From JBBAAP01 sp043808305 (GTDB lineage: Bacteria; Planctomycetota; MHYJ01; JACQXL01): a stretch of 64,000 nucleotides of DNA. The notes under the pieces were generated by a model, which ran no database searches, was not told the origin of the DNA, and saw only the letters and a list, made by a program, of their open reading frames with translations. Numbering within the stretch: the stretch's first letter is position 1; each line of letters starts with the position of its first letter. Made by a program: the position numbers and the translations under genes. Positions 44,875 to 52,861 of this stretch are shown here, piece by piece. Where the stretch lies: assembly GCA_043808305.1 (NCBI GenBank), contig JAZDFB010000003.1, forward strand, positions 62,001 to 126,000, written 5' to 3'.

Positions 44875-46008
44875 TTATTTATGCCCGCCCGAATGTCCGG
44901 TTTTTTTAGCCGAAGTTAATTTGCCGCGCGTAAAGATTATTTCGGCGCTTTCCTGCCGGTCATTATCGGCAATCGCTTCAGGAGGGATGATTACCTTGAA
45001 GTCATTCTCGGCGGTGCATTCGACGGTGCATTTGGCCGGCGTTACCGCGCCGAGGCGATGCCCTTCCGCTTCGCAGATTCCACAGAAGGCTAATAACCGG
45101 GCCGCCACTAAGGCGGCCTGAAGCGCGGCGTCTTTGGTGGCCACCGGTTTGAGATAGGGCTGCAGATTGGCGGTACCGTCCCAGATGCGGCTGCTGATTT
45201 TTAACAGGAAAAGGTTCCCTTCGGTCGTAATACCGACCCGCAGGCAGGCGGGCGGTTTGCTGTCCAGCCCGAACACCCGGCCGCCAATCAGGTAAAAGCG
45301 ACAGGGTTCGGTAAGCAGGCCGTCAAGATCAGCGATGGTTATTTTATGATAACCGCCGTCTAAAGCGGTTTCGTTAAAGTCTTTGAACCATTCATCCCGC
45401 ATTTTTAATTGCCTGGAGAACTCCTTATTTTCCTTTAAGGCTTTAACCAGCAGGCCGTCCCAGAACAGGGTATTGTTCCCGGATATCTTAATCAAGATTT
45501 CGGATTTTACTTCATCAGAAAATAATATCACGCTTTTGCCTGAAACTTCAAGCGGTTCTAATGTTGCTGAATGGGGCACCTGTTTGCTATCATAACTGGC
45601 AAATACGATTACTTTATTCCCCACGCTGAATATCTCGGCTAAAAGTTTTGGCTCATTTGGGTCGCAGAGGTTACTGCCTTTGATTATAAAATAATAAATC
45701 TGCTGTTTTTCATTTAAACTTACCCCGTCAGGATTCTTTAAAACATCAATAACCTGATAAGTAACACTTTGTTCCGCAGGCATAAAACCGCTCCAGATAC
45801 CGGGCGCAGGGCTTATCTCAATTATTTTGCCGATGAATATAACGGCGTTCTCTTGCTGTACCTCTGGCCCCAGAATAATACTTTCAGATGGGGCGGGGCC
45901 ACGGTCTATCTTGTCTAAAGACGGGCCGCAACCGGCAATAATCGCTAGTGTTAACATTAATACGACTGCCCCAATTTCCCTGACAACGTTACTCAATTTA
46001 GCCTCCAT
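44875..46008 (-). CDS. Lipoprotein of unknown function
   Basis: A 377-residue protein starting at ATG 46008, six bases after AAAAAGGAGGAG. The signal peptide ends with IIAGC, a good lipobox (Cys at residue 27). The mature part has a Trp- and Phe-rich beta region (IIEISPAPGIWSGFMPAEQSVTYQVIDVL) that resembles a small OB- or hemi-barrel domain, then a mostly alpha/beta region and a Cys pair at AFCGICEAEG. No family was recognised. It may be co-transcribed with the thioredoxin-like gene downstream on the same strand, but the gap exceeds 370 bases. Confidence 0.7.
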   Translation of the reverse strand: MEAKLSNVVREIGAVVLMLTLAIIAGCGPSLDKIDRGPAPSESIILGPEVQQENAVIFIGKIIEISPAPGIWSGFMPAEQSVTYQVIDVLKNPDGVSLNEKQQIYYFIIKGSNLCDPNEPKLLAEIFSVGNKVIVFASYDSKQVPHSATLEPLEVSGKSVILFSDEVKSEILIKISGNNTLFWDGLLVKALKENKEFSRQLKMRDEWFKDFNETALDGGYHKITIADLDGLLTEPCRFYLIGGRVFGLDSKPPACLRVGITTEGNLFLLKISSRIWDGTANLQPYLKPVATKDAALQAALVAARLLAFCGICEAEGHRLGAVTPAKCTVECTAENDFKVIIPPEAIADNDRQESAEIIFTRGKLTSAKKTGHSGGHK

Positions 46009-46085
46009 ATTCTCCTCCTTTTTAAGGAACTTTACGAATTCGGGGGACACCCATCTTTTCGGTGCCGTCGTTGCATTTGTACTAA

Positions 46086-46244
46086 TCCCAAGACTACGCT
46101 TGGGACCCCGCTATGCGGGATAAGGGGCACTAACTCGTTATACTCAAACCGGCACTAATAACTCACTCTGTTCCAAGTGGCACTAATCCCACTCGCTACG
46201 CTTGGGGATAAGTGTCACTACGTCACTGCGTTCCTAGTGACACT
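46086..46244. repeat. Cluster of double-hairpin elements at the dus 3' end, copies B and C
   Basis: Hairpins seen: TCCCAAG/CTTGGGA (46086-46105), CCCGC/GCGGG (46107-46119), and a perfect 10-bp AGTGTCACTA/TAGTGACACT (46211-46220 with 46235-46244). Between them is GGCACTAAC and AAGTGGCAC text typical of the family. The last hairpin encodes the final residues and stop codon of the dus gene. Confidence 0.6.
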
Positions 46245-47186
46245 AACCATTTCCATCATCTGTTCCTTGGTATTGGCGTGGAATATTTCCTGGCGCAAGG
46301 ACCTGATGCCGGGTTTTTCTTTGGCATGCCAATAAAAGAAATTACGGAATCTTATCACTCCGGTGCGCTGGCCGTAGAAATCCACGCACTGGTCCAGGTA
46401 TTTTTCCATTGTTTCCGATATTTCCGATAAGCCGGGAGCCGGGGGCATTGTCCCAGTCTTGAGGAACTGCATCGTTGCCGGCCATATCCACGGATTGCCT
46501 AAGGCGCCCCGGGCAACGGCTACGCCGTCACAGCCGGTCTCGTCAAACAGCTTTTTAATCAGCTGGGGCGAGAGCGCATTGCCGCTGGCAATAACCGGGA
46601 TTGACAACGCTTGCTTGACCCGGCGGATTATCCCGTAGTCCACAGCACCACTGTAACCCTGAGCCTTGGTGCGTCCGTGAATGAATAATGCCTTGATGCC
46701 GGCATCCTGGGCAGCCAGCGCCGTATCCACCGCGTTGATTGAATTTTCATCCCAGCCGGAACGTATTTTTACGGTTATGGGCCGGTCCGTGTTATCAACC
46801 ATTATTTTGAGCAACCGGTTCAGGTTGTGCGGATCCTTGAGCAGACCAGCGCCTTCTTTGCGGTTTACCACCTTCTTGACCGGGCAGGCGGCATTAAGGT
46901 CTATGATATCAAAATTATCCGGCTGCAATATTTCCATGGCCCGGCGGATGATATCCGGCTCTGCGCCTAATAACTGTATGCCCAAAGGTTTGTCAGATAG
47001 AATGGTTGAAATGATGCGCCGGGTTTTTCTTTTCATGAAACCCAGGGTCCGGGCGCTGGCCATTTCCAGAAAGGCGAACTCGCACCCGAATGAGCGGTTA
47101 ATCATCCGGAATGGCAAGCCGCTTACGCCGGCCATCGGCGCCAGAACCAGCTGCGATGGTATTACAATATTGCCGATTTTAAGCAT
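46218..47186 (-). CDS. tRNA-dihydrouridine synthase (DusB-like)
   Basis: FMN- and NADPH-dependent enzyme that reduces uridines in tRNA. The 322-residue product, from ATG 47186, shows APMAGVSGLPFR (FMN site), DINAACPVKKVV (the catalytic Cys; the usual Met-Gly before Cys is Ala-Ala), VKIRSGWDE, IHGRTKAQGYSG, IPVIASGNA and VAVARGALGNPWIW. Family length is normal. No ribosome-binding site is visible. The last ten residues (VSVTRNAVT) and stop lie inside a palindromic repeat, so the C-terminus was probably altered by insertion. The last strand of the fold is complete without them. Confidence 0.9.
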   Translation of the reverse strand: MLKIGNIVIPSQLVLAPMAGVSGLPFRMINRSFGCEFAFLEMASARTLGFMKRKTRRIISTILSDKPLGIQLLGAEPDIIRRAMEILQPDNFDIIDLNAACPVKKVVNRKEGAGLLKDPHNLNRLLKIMVDNTDRPITVKIRSGWDENSINAVDTALAAQDAGIKALFIHGRTKAQGYSGAVDYGIIRRVKQALSIPVIASGNALSPQLIKKLFDETGCDGVAVARGALGNPWIWPATMQFLKTGTMPPAPGLSEISETMEKYLDQCVDFYGQRTGVIRFRNFFYWHAKEKPGIRSLRQEIFHANTKEQMMEMVSVTRNAVT

Positions 47187-47348
47187 TTGTTTTATATCGG
47201 GGACACGCCTCAACCACGGATGAACAGAGCGAAACCTCCTGTAAGGACCGATTAACACGAATTCTATTGGCTATAATCAGGATAAGGCTACCACGCCCGG
47301 GCGGTTTGGGCAACAATATTAGTATGTAGTATACAGTAGGTAGTAGAC

Positions 47349-47409
47349 CCCGATGATGCTTTGCTCATCGGGATAAGAGCCTCTAACTCGCGACGCTCGA
47401 AGTGGTTCT
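47349..47409. repeat. Double-hairpin dispersed element, copy D
   Basis: Perfect hairpin CCCGATGA/TCATCGGG (47349-47356 with 47365-47372), then ATAAG and a degenerate second hairpin (AGAGCCTCT with AGTGGTTCT, two mismatches) around AACTCGCGACGCTCGA. The layout matches copies at 10.7, 46.2 and 50.3 kb. Confidence 0.5.
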
Positions 47410-47679
47410 AATAGTATACAGTAGGTAGTATGTAGGGGCGAGTTCGAACCGGCACTAATAAGACCCAGTCCCTAACCCCTCTAAGCGGGAGGCACTGCGG
47501 TGCTCAGGGATGCTTCGCTAAGGCCGGTAGGTTTATCCTGAGTATTTCGAAGGGCTCTGTGTCACCGTAAAATCGTCCGTCTGGACAGAATAGACATAAG
47601 GGAATAAGCATTTTCAAGAAATCCGACTATTTTCATTGACAATGACGGTGTTTCCTTTATGGTATCATTCAGAAACAGT

Positions 47680-47796
47680 ACTTCGGCAGTTTGAGCAGTA
47701 GCGAATTAGAGCTACTGCCTCCCTTTAGGGACTGCCGAGTATGGTCGATTGTCCATCGGCTGTTAACGACAAAGGAGTGTTACAGCCGAGGATACT
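47680..47796. repeat. Dispersed double-hairpin repeat, inverted copy of 9652-9730
   Basis: 47750-47796 is the reverse complement of 9684-9730 with one mismatch in 47 bases. CTTCGGCAGT (47681-47690) and ACTGCCGAG also match the other locus. A CCTCCCTTTAGGGA word is embedded here (47718-47731). Confidence 0.7.
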
Positions 47797-47805
47797 GGGC
47801 TGATA

Positions 47806-47847
47806 ATACCTAAAAGGTATAACATAATAAATATACCTTAAGGTATA
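47806..47847. promoter_or_regulatory. Paired TACCTTAAGGTA palindromes upstream of the kelch gene
   Basis: ATACCTAAAAGGTAT (47806-47820) and TATACCTTAAGGTATA (47832-47847) are 26.5 bases apart, centre to centre. The pair and linker match 30682-30723 on the opposite strand, and 30299-30337 in part. A CCCGCTA/TAGCGGG hairpin follows at 47854-47871. The kelch gene begins 180 bases downstream. Confidence 0.55.
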
Positions 47848-48029
47848 ACGACTCCCGCTATAAGTAGCGGGATCTCCACCGATAAAGTCTAACAGCCCAA
47901 GTATAACTCATTACGTTCGAACAACCGATCCATAATATAGGAACTGTCAGAGTTGAAATGACGGATTCCGATTTATGAAACTATCATTCAACCAGAATAC
48001 CTCACCAAAGGTGCGGGAAGGAGTTTTCT

Positions 48030-49601
48030 ATGACTAACACAAAATGGCTGAAACCGGCAATACTGGTCTTATTACTGGGCGTTATCGTTACCGGCTACGG
48101 CGGGCTGTGCGACAAAGATGAGGCGACTATTGCCGGCAGCAGCACCCCGTTGCCCAGCGCGGTGTCAGCCCTCATTGCTACGGTGATATCGCCTACACAG
48201 GTTGGTCTTACCTGGCAGGATAACTCCAATAATGAGGACGGCTTCAAGATAGAGCGTAGCCTGGACGGAATAACCTATACCCAGATTGCTACCGCCTTGG
48301 TAAATAGCACATTTTATTCTGATAATAACGTTGTAGATGGAACGATTTGTTACTACCGTGTCCGGGCGTATAATGCCAACGGTGATAGTATGTATTCAAA
48401 TGAGGCGCCCGTAACAATCCCCTTTTCTGCCCCTACGAACCTGCAGGTAACTGTCTTCTCCAAAACCCAGATTAACCTCTCCTGGACCGATAATTCTAAT
48501 GTAGAAGACGGCTACAAAATAGAACGCAAAACCGGCGCCGCCGGCACCTACGCTCTACTCTCTACAACCATCGCTAACACGACTTCTTGCTCCGATACCG
48601 CGCTAACCCCGGACACCATTTATTATTACCGTGTCAGGGCGTATAATTCAACGAGTTATAGCGCCTATTGTCTCATTGAGGTTTCCGCAAGCATTACTAA
48701 CTGGTTGTTGCAGACGCCCACCGCGAGCGCGCCCACGGCAAGAGGTGATCATTCAATGGTCTGGGACGGTTCAAAGATAATCCTCTTCAGCGGGAGTCCA
48801 GGTACAAACGACCTGTGGTGGTATGAGCCTGTGTCAAGGAGATGGACAGAGAAGACGCCTACGAGCGGCCTGCTCCCGGGAAGAAGAAGAGATCATTCAA
48901 TGGTCTGGGACGGTTCAAGGGTAATCTTCTTCGGCGGGTTGGCTGCGACAACATCAGCACCCATAATGAAAAACGACCTGTGGTGGTATGACCCGGTCAC
49001 GAATGCTTGGACAGAGAAGACGCCCACGGGCAGCCTGCCCCAGGCAAGAATAGATCATTCAATGGTCTGGGACGGTTCAAAGGCAATCCTCTTCGGCGGG
49101 GAGGCTGGGGGGTCATATAAAAACGACCTGTGGTGGTATGACCCGGTCGCGGATGCTTGGACAGAGAAAACGCCAACCGGAGGCCCACCATCGGCAAGAT
49201 ATGGCCATTCAATGGTCTGGGACGGTTCAAAGGCAATCCTTTTCGGCGGGCGGGATGGGGTTACATATAAAAACGACCTGTGGTGGTATGACCCTGTCGC
49301 GAATGCTTGGACAGAGAAGACACCAACTGGAGGCCCGCCATCGGCAAGATATGGTCATTCAATGGTCTGGGACGATTCAAGGGTAATCCTATTCGGCGGG
49401 GATGATGGGGTTGCATATAAAAACGACCTGTGGTGGTATGACCCTGTCGCGGATGCTTGGACAGAGAAGACAACAACCGGCGGCCTGCCATCGGCAAGAA
49501 GCACTCATTCAATGGTCTGGGACGGCTCAAGTGTGAACCTATTCGGCGGGTGGACGCAGTTGGGGGTTACAAACGACCTGTGGTGGTATATGCCGTATTA
49601 A
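48030..49601 (+). CDS. Exported Fn3 and kelch-repeat protein
   Basis: A 523-residue protein with AAGGAG eight bases upstream. The signal region (LKPAILVLLLGVIVTGYGGLC) is very like that of the giant protein at 18601-29925 (GYGGVC). Two Fn3 modules (about 45-140 and 141-230) lead to six kelch repeats (235-523) with SMVWDGSxxILFGG and YKNDLWWYDPVxxAWTEKTPTGG. The kelch units are nearly identical in DNA sequence, about 170 bases each, so they arose by recent tandem duplication and may be collapsed or expanded in the assembly. A six-unit kelch set should form a propeller. It is likely a surface-binding protein. Paired palindromes upstream suggest shared regulation with the other large surface genes. 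Confidence 0.88.
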   Translation: MTNTKWLKPAILVLLLGVIVTGYGGLCDKDEATIAGSSTPLPSAVSALIATVISPTQVGLTWQDNSNNEDGFKIERSLDGITYTQIATALVNSTFYSDNNVVDGTICYYRVRAYNANGDSMYSNEAPVTIPFSAPTNLQVTVFSKTQINLSWTDNSNVEDGYKIERKTGAAGTYALLSTTIANTTSCSDTALTPDTIYYYRVRAYNSTSYSAYCLIEVSASITNWLLQTPTASAPTARGDHSMVWDGSKIILFSGSPGTNDLWWYEPVSRRWTEKTPTSGLLPGRRRDHSMVWDGSRVIFFGGLAATTSAPIMKNDLWWYDPVTNAWTEKTPTGSLPQARIDHSMVWDGSKAILFGGEAGGSYKNDLWWYDPVADAWTEKTPTGGPPSARYGHSMVWDGSKAILFGGRDGVTYKNDLWWYDPVANAWTEKTPTGGPPSARYGHSMVWDDSRVILFGGDDGVAYKNDLWWYDPVADAWTEKTTTGGLPSARSTHSMVWDGSSVNLFGGWTQLGVTNDLWWYMPY

Positions 49602-49888
49602 TGGGTCGCGAAGTGTCCGGTGACACCCGTCCTTCGTAGCCCTCCGGCTACTTCGGCGGGCGAAGTAGGGCACACCTGGCCTCCTATTGGGCTATTTTCC
49701 TTGCTTAGCAGGCGCGGCGCCGCCGGAGGAGTTATCTATTCGGTATCTGGCGCCGAAGCGCCATGGCGCCCTAATGGCGCTCACTGTCCCTCCAGATTTT
49801 TACTTATTCCCCTTTTCCCCGACGGGAGGCCGAATACGGCTCTGGCGCTCACTGTCTCCCCGGATTTAAAGAATTCGCTCTTTAAGAC
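49602..49888. other. Intergenic region with short palindromes
   Basis: No gene seen. GGCGCTCACTGTC occurs twice (about 49777 and 49843), and GTAGCC/GGCTAC and GGCGCC/GCGCC words recur, in keeping with the palindrome-rich intergenic DNA elsewhere. Confidence 0.4.
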
Positions 49889-50179
49889 TCAGGCCTGTCC
49901 TGTATTAGTTTTTACCCTAATCCGGCAATCGTCAACCACTTCCGGCGGTATCATTTTTAGCGCAATAATGATTAAGAGCGGCACAATAATCAGGTCATCC
50001 ATCTGGCCAAGCACAGGTATAAAATCCGGGATAAGGTCAACTGGCGAAAGAAAATAACCGATAGCCAGCCACAGCAGCCATTTAGCCGGCCTGGGTGTGC
50101 GGCTGTCTTTCAATACCAAGCGATAGATTTTAACTTCATCCTTTAATTCCCGAGCCACGTCTTTTAATTTGGTAAACAT
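49889..50179 (-). CDS. YkvA-type small membrane protein (DUF1232)
   Basis: A 96-residue protein. RPAKWLLWLAIGYFLSPVDLIPDFIPVLGQMDDL is the hallmark of the DUF1232 family: a membrane segment, then a D-x-P-D-x-P-x-x-G-x-x-D loop and a second segment. These proteins are common and of unknown function. It is a stand-alone gene here. The start gives a plausible amphipathic N-terminus. Confidence 0.88.
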   Translation of the reverse strand: MFTKLKDVARELKDEVKIYRLVLKDSRTPRPAKWLLWLAIGYFLSPVDLIPDFIPVLGQMDDLIIVPLLIIIALKMIPPEVVDDCRIRVKTNTGQA

Positions 50180-50302
50180 ATCAGTTCGTGTTTATTCGTG
50201 GTTAAAGTATTATATTAATACTTTAGTATAAGCATTTTATCCGGGAGTGTCAATTTATATTACCAAGTAGGTAGGATGTGGAAGACCATAGACTATAGAC
50301 AA

Positions 50303-50364
50303 CCCCTCTCCACTTCGTTTCGGGGATCTAAGTGCCGCTAAGTCGTTCCTCTCCAAGCGGCACT
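50303..50364. repeat. Double-hairpin dispersed element, copy E
   Basis: CCCC...GGGG (50303-50325) followed by a perfect 9-bp AGTGCCGCT/AGCGGCACT (50331-50339 with 50356-50364). The arms differ from the other copies while remaining complementary. Confidence 0.6.
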
Positions 50365-50396
50365 AAGACAGTGTTGCCCCGCGGGAATCTGCGGCG

Positions 50397-51278
50397 CTAT
50401 TTGTTCTTGGATTGGTCGTTCAGGGTGATGCAGGGATTGCGGTATTGTATCTTGACGTATTTTATGCCCTTTAATTGCGGGGCGATGCTCAGGACATAGT
50501 TCAGGTTCTTTATCTTTTCATCAACCGAGAGTTCGCCGAACTTGCCGGTGTTGGGCGCCCGGCCCCACTGGATGGCGACCTTGTCCTTGGTCCAGAGGGT
50601 TATTTCGCTTTCCTTGGGATTGCGCCGGCCGCCGGCGTTGGTTACGTCTATCTGGCCGACGTCGAGCTTGGCGTATATCTGGTAACTTTCCATAGTCGAT
50701 GCCACGGCCAGGGCGTCGTTGAGGCCGGGGTCGTTCCACCTGACGCCGGCCACCGGCGGGGCGGTGTTTACGCCGACGATTATCGGAACGGTCATAGGCA
50801 ATTCGGGCACCTTGGCGTATTCGCCCGGCAGGCGCACGGATTGGCTGTCGACCAGGTAATAATACGCCCGGCTCTTGGTCCGCCGGACTTCGACCGCCAC
50901 CAGCGGCTTCCTGATTTCCAGCTTGACGATTATTTCGTTGGGGAACCGTTTTTCGATGGATTCTATGCCGGCCACCCAGGGGTTATTTTCATAATGCCGC
51001 TGGACCTTGCCGACTATGGTTTTGTCAAATATGCTGGTGTCGACGCTGATCCGGAGCGAGGTCTTGACCGGCGCTTCCAGTTCGGTGCCGATGAGCCAGC
51101 CGGGATTGGCCATTACCTGGAGCGCGCTCATATTTATCTGGAAACGTTCGTCGTGTGAATATGATTCATACGCCTTGCGATGGACCAGCAGTAAAAGGAA
51201 GCTGATGCCGGCCAGGATGAGGAGATGGATTCCCCAGCGCCGGGCAAGATACCACAACCCGTTGAACAAAGATTTCAT
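50397..51278 (-). CDS. FtsQ/DivIB-like cell-division protein
   Basis: A 293-residue single-pass protein: basic N-terminus, membrane helix (about 17-33), then a POTRA-like region (VQRHYENNPWVAGIESIEKRFPNEIIVKLEIRKPLVAVE) and a beta domain ending VAIQWGRAP...KIKNLNYVLSIAPQLKGIKYVKIQYRNP. This order and the WG / KIxxL / KYVxIxYRNP texts are typical of FtsQ, which links early and late divisome proteins in the inner membrane. The match is by pattern, and no fts genes are adjacent, so it could be another POTRA protein. Confidence 0.6.
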   Translation of the reverse strand: MKSLFNGLWYLARRWGIHLLILAGISFLLLLVHRKAYESYSHDERFQINMSALQVMANPGWLIGTELEAPVKTSLRISVDTSIFDKTIVGKVQRHYENNPWVAGIESIEKRFPNEIIVKLEIRKPLVAVEVRRTKSRAYYYLVDSQSVRLPGEYAKVPELPMTVPIIVGVNTAPPVAGVRWNDPGLNDALAVASTMESYQIYAKLDVGQIDVTNAGGRRNPKESEITLWTKDKVAIQWGRAPNTGKFGELSVDEKIKNLNYVLSIAPQLKGIKYVKIQYRNPCITLNDQSKNK

Positions 51279-51411
51279 ACCCTGTTTTTATCGTCAATCC
51301 GGCGCGGAATCTAAAGTCAGAAATAATTGACCCTTTAAAATTAATGTGCTATACCATCAGGCATATTATATTGTTATCCCCCAGAGGGAAGGAAGCCGTT
51401 CAACAGGTATG

Positions 51412-51981
51412 ATGAAATATTTTTTAGTTTTAGTTTGCACAGCCAGTTTTTTGGCCGCCGGATTGGGTTGCGCGCCGGTGCCTGCCGGCGAGGATGTTTA
51501 CCTCAAGCGCGAAGAGAATATCAAGCAGGGTTATTCCGGCAAGATTGACCTTTTGCAGAAGGAAAACGATCAGTTACAGGCCCGGATAGCCGAGCTGACG
51601 GACAGCCTGAACAAGTTGTCGGAACAGTTGAAGCTGGCGCAGAAAGAGGTTGAGTTCTTGTCCGCGGCCAAGAAGCCCGAGACCACCGAGGTTAAACCGC
51701 CGACCGCAAGCGACAGCCGTCCCAAACCGCTGATTAAATCGGATATCAAATGCCGGATACTGTCGGTAAACGAGAAGTTGAACCTGATAATTATTTCGGT
51801 AGGCAGTAATAACGGGGTCAAACCCAAAACCGAATACGACGTGATTTCCCAGGGCAAAACGGTGGGGCGGATACGGGCGGACCAGGTGGAAACCGATTGG
51901 GCGTCCGTGTCGCTTATCAAAGGCGAAAGCCTGATGCAATTAAAAGAGTCGGGCAGTGATGTTATTATTTCCGGCGAGTAA
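51412..51981 (+). CDS. Lipoprotein with coiled coil and FlgT_C-like C-terminal domain
   Basis: A 189-residue protein from ATG 51412. MKYFLVLVCTASFLAAGLGC gives a lipobox Cys at 20. Residues about 35-75 are a coiled coil (LQKENDQLQARIAELTDSLNKLSEQL). After a Lys/Pro linker, the last 75 residues (KCRILSVNEKLNLIIISVGSN, then NNGVKPKTEYDVI) match the C-terminal beta domain of the HEAT protein at 7180-8460. The shared domain is probably a small barrel that sits in periplasmic complexes. It is divergent from the FtsQ-like gene. Function is unknown. Confidence 0.75.
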   Translation: MKYFLVLVCTASFLAAGLGCAPVPAGEDVYLKREENIKQGYSGKIDLLQKENDQLQARIAELTDSLNKLSEQLKLAQKEVEFLSAAKKPETTEVKPPTASDSRPKPLIKSDIKCRILSVNEKLNLIIISVGSNNGVKPKTEYDVISQGKTVGRIRADQVETDWASVSLIKGESLMQLKESGSDVIISGE

Positions 51982-51996
51982 GCTTGTTCAAGCCGA

Positions 51997-52281
51997 TTAT
52001 CTTTGTCCCGGCCTGTCGTAGCGGTTTTGTCCGCCAGGCCTGGTGTCGGAACCGGGGCGAAGCGGGGCCTTTTCACCGCGGGCGAGCGGTTTTAATTTGC
52101 TGTAAGCATTCCTGACCGTTTTCCCTCTTTTTATATCCGCCTTGCGCCTGGTTTCGCTGGGCTTTTCGTAGTAGGCGACGCGTTTGAGTTCGTTATAGAT
52201 GCCGGCGTCGATGCATTTCCTTTTGAACTGCCTGAGCGCTTTGTCGATGGAGCCTTCAACTCTGATGGTTACCGGAGTCAT
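51997..52281 (-). CDS. rpsU: Small ribosomal subunit protein bS21
   Basis: A 94-residue protein. VRVEGSIDKALRQFKRKCIDAGIYNELKRVAYYEKPSETRRKADIKR is bS21, which binds 16S rRNA near the platform. The C-terminal extension of about 40 residues (LARGEKAPLRPGSDTRPGG...) is longer than usual and basic/Gly-rich. It follows the zinc-ribbon gene on the same strand after a hairpin. Ribosome-binding site AGGA. Confidence 0.93.
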   Translation of the reverse strand: MTPVTIRVEGSIDKALRQFKRKCIDAGIYNELKRVAYYEKPSETRRKADIKRGKTVRNAYSKLKPLARGEKAPLRPGSDTRPGGQNRYDRPGQR

Positions 52282-52305
52282 TTAATTATTCCTGTATTTA
52301 GGTCA

Positions 52306-52328
52306 GGGGGCGCCTTTTGAGCGCCCCC
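52306..52328. terminator. GC hairpin between the zinc-ribbon gene and rpsU
   Basis: GGGGGCGC (52306-52313) and GCGCCCCC (52321-52328) form an 8-bp stem with a 7-base loop. There is no U-tract on the minus strand, so it may be a processing or stability element within a two-gene transcript. Confidence 0.5.
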
Positions 52329-52344
52329 CGCCCGGTTGGTTTAT

Positions 52345-52638
52345 TTAACCGTTTCTTTGTCCCTTAACTTTTGCGAAGCATGCGTCGCAATATACGGGTT
52401 TGTTTAAAACCGGCTTGAACGGCACGGTTGTTTTCTGGCCGCAATCTGCGCAAACGGCTTCAACTCTTTCCCTGAATCCGGCGCTGCCCGGGCCGAATTT
52501 GGTCCGGCGGTTCTGGCGGCATTTGGGGCAACGTTTGGGCTCGTTGGTATACCCCTTCTCCATATGGAACTTCTGTTCATCTTCCGTGAACAGGAAATCC
52601 CCGCCACACTCCATACACTTCAGTTGCTTGTCTGCCAT
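52345..52638 (-). CDS. Small zinc-ribbon protein
   Basis: A 97-residue protein with three or four Cys-pair motifs: CMECGGDFLFTEDEQKFHMEKG, CPKCRQNRR, CADCGQK and CDACF. The first matches the short zinc-ribbon family (PF13451-like) found in many bacteria, and the rest resemble a second ribbon. Such proteins probably bind nucleic acid or protein; this copy is adjacent to rpsU and shares its strand and promoter, which suggests a ribosome- or RNA-related role. Confidence 0.85.
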   Translation of the reverse strand: MADKQLKCMECGGDFLFTEDEQKFHMEKGYTNEPKRCPKCRQNRRTKFGPGSAGFRERVEAVCADCGQKTTVPFKPVLNKPVYCDACFAKVKGQRNG

Positions 52639-52796
52639 TGTCCTTTTCTCCTTCGGTCGGATTGTCCTTTCCTCGGTGCCCTATTTCAATAGGTCCCTAA
52701 GGTCCGGTGGTTTATACTTTTAAATGGCCCTTCCCGCTCCCGGCACCCGACCTTACTTATATTCCTATGCCGGAATTAGGATAGAGCAACTTTACC

Positions 52797-52824
52797 AGTT
52801 TATAAAATAGAGCTTCTTTGTCAA
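52797..52824 (-). promoter_or_regulatory. Promoter of the zinc-ribbon and rpsU genes
   Basis: On the minus strand TTGACA (52824-52819) is followed after 16 bases by TAAACT (52802-52797). The leader is about 150 bases. Confidence 0.5.
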
Positions 52825-52861
52825 GAAAAACATATATCCGATATCAATCGCCCGGCGATAA

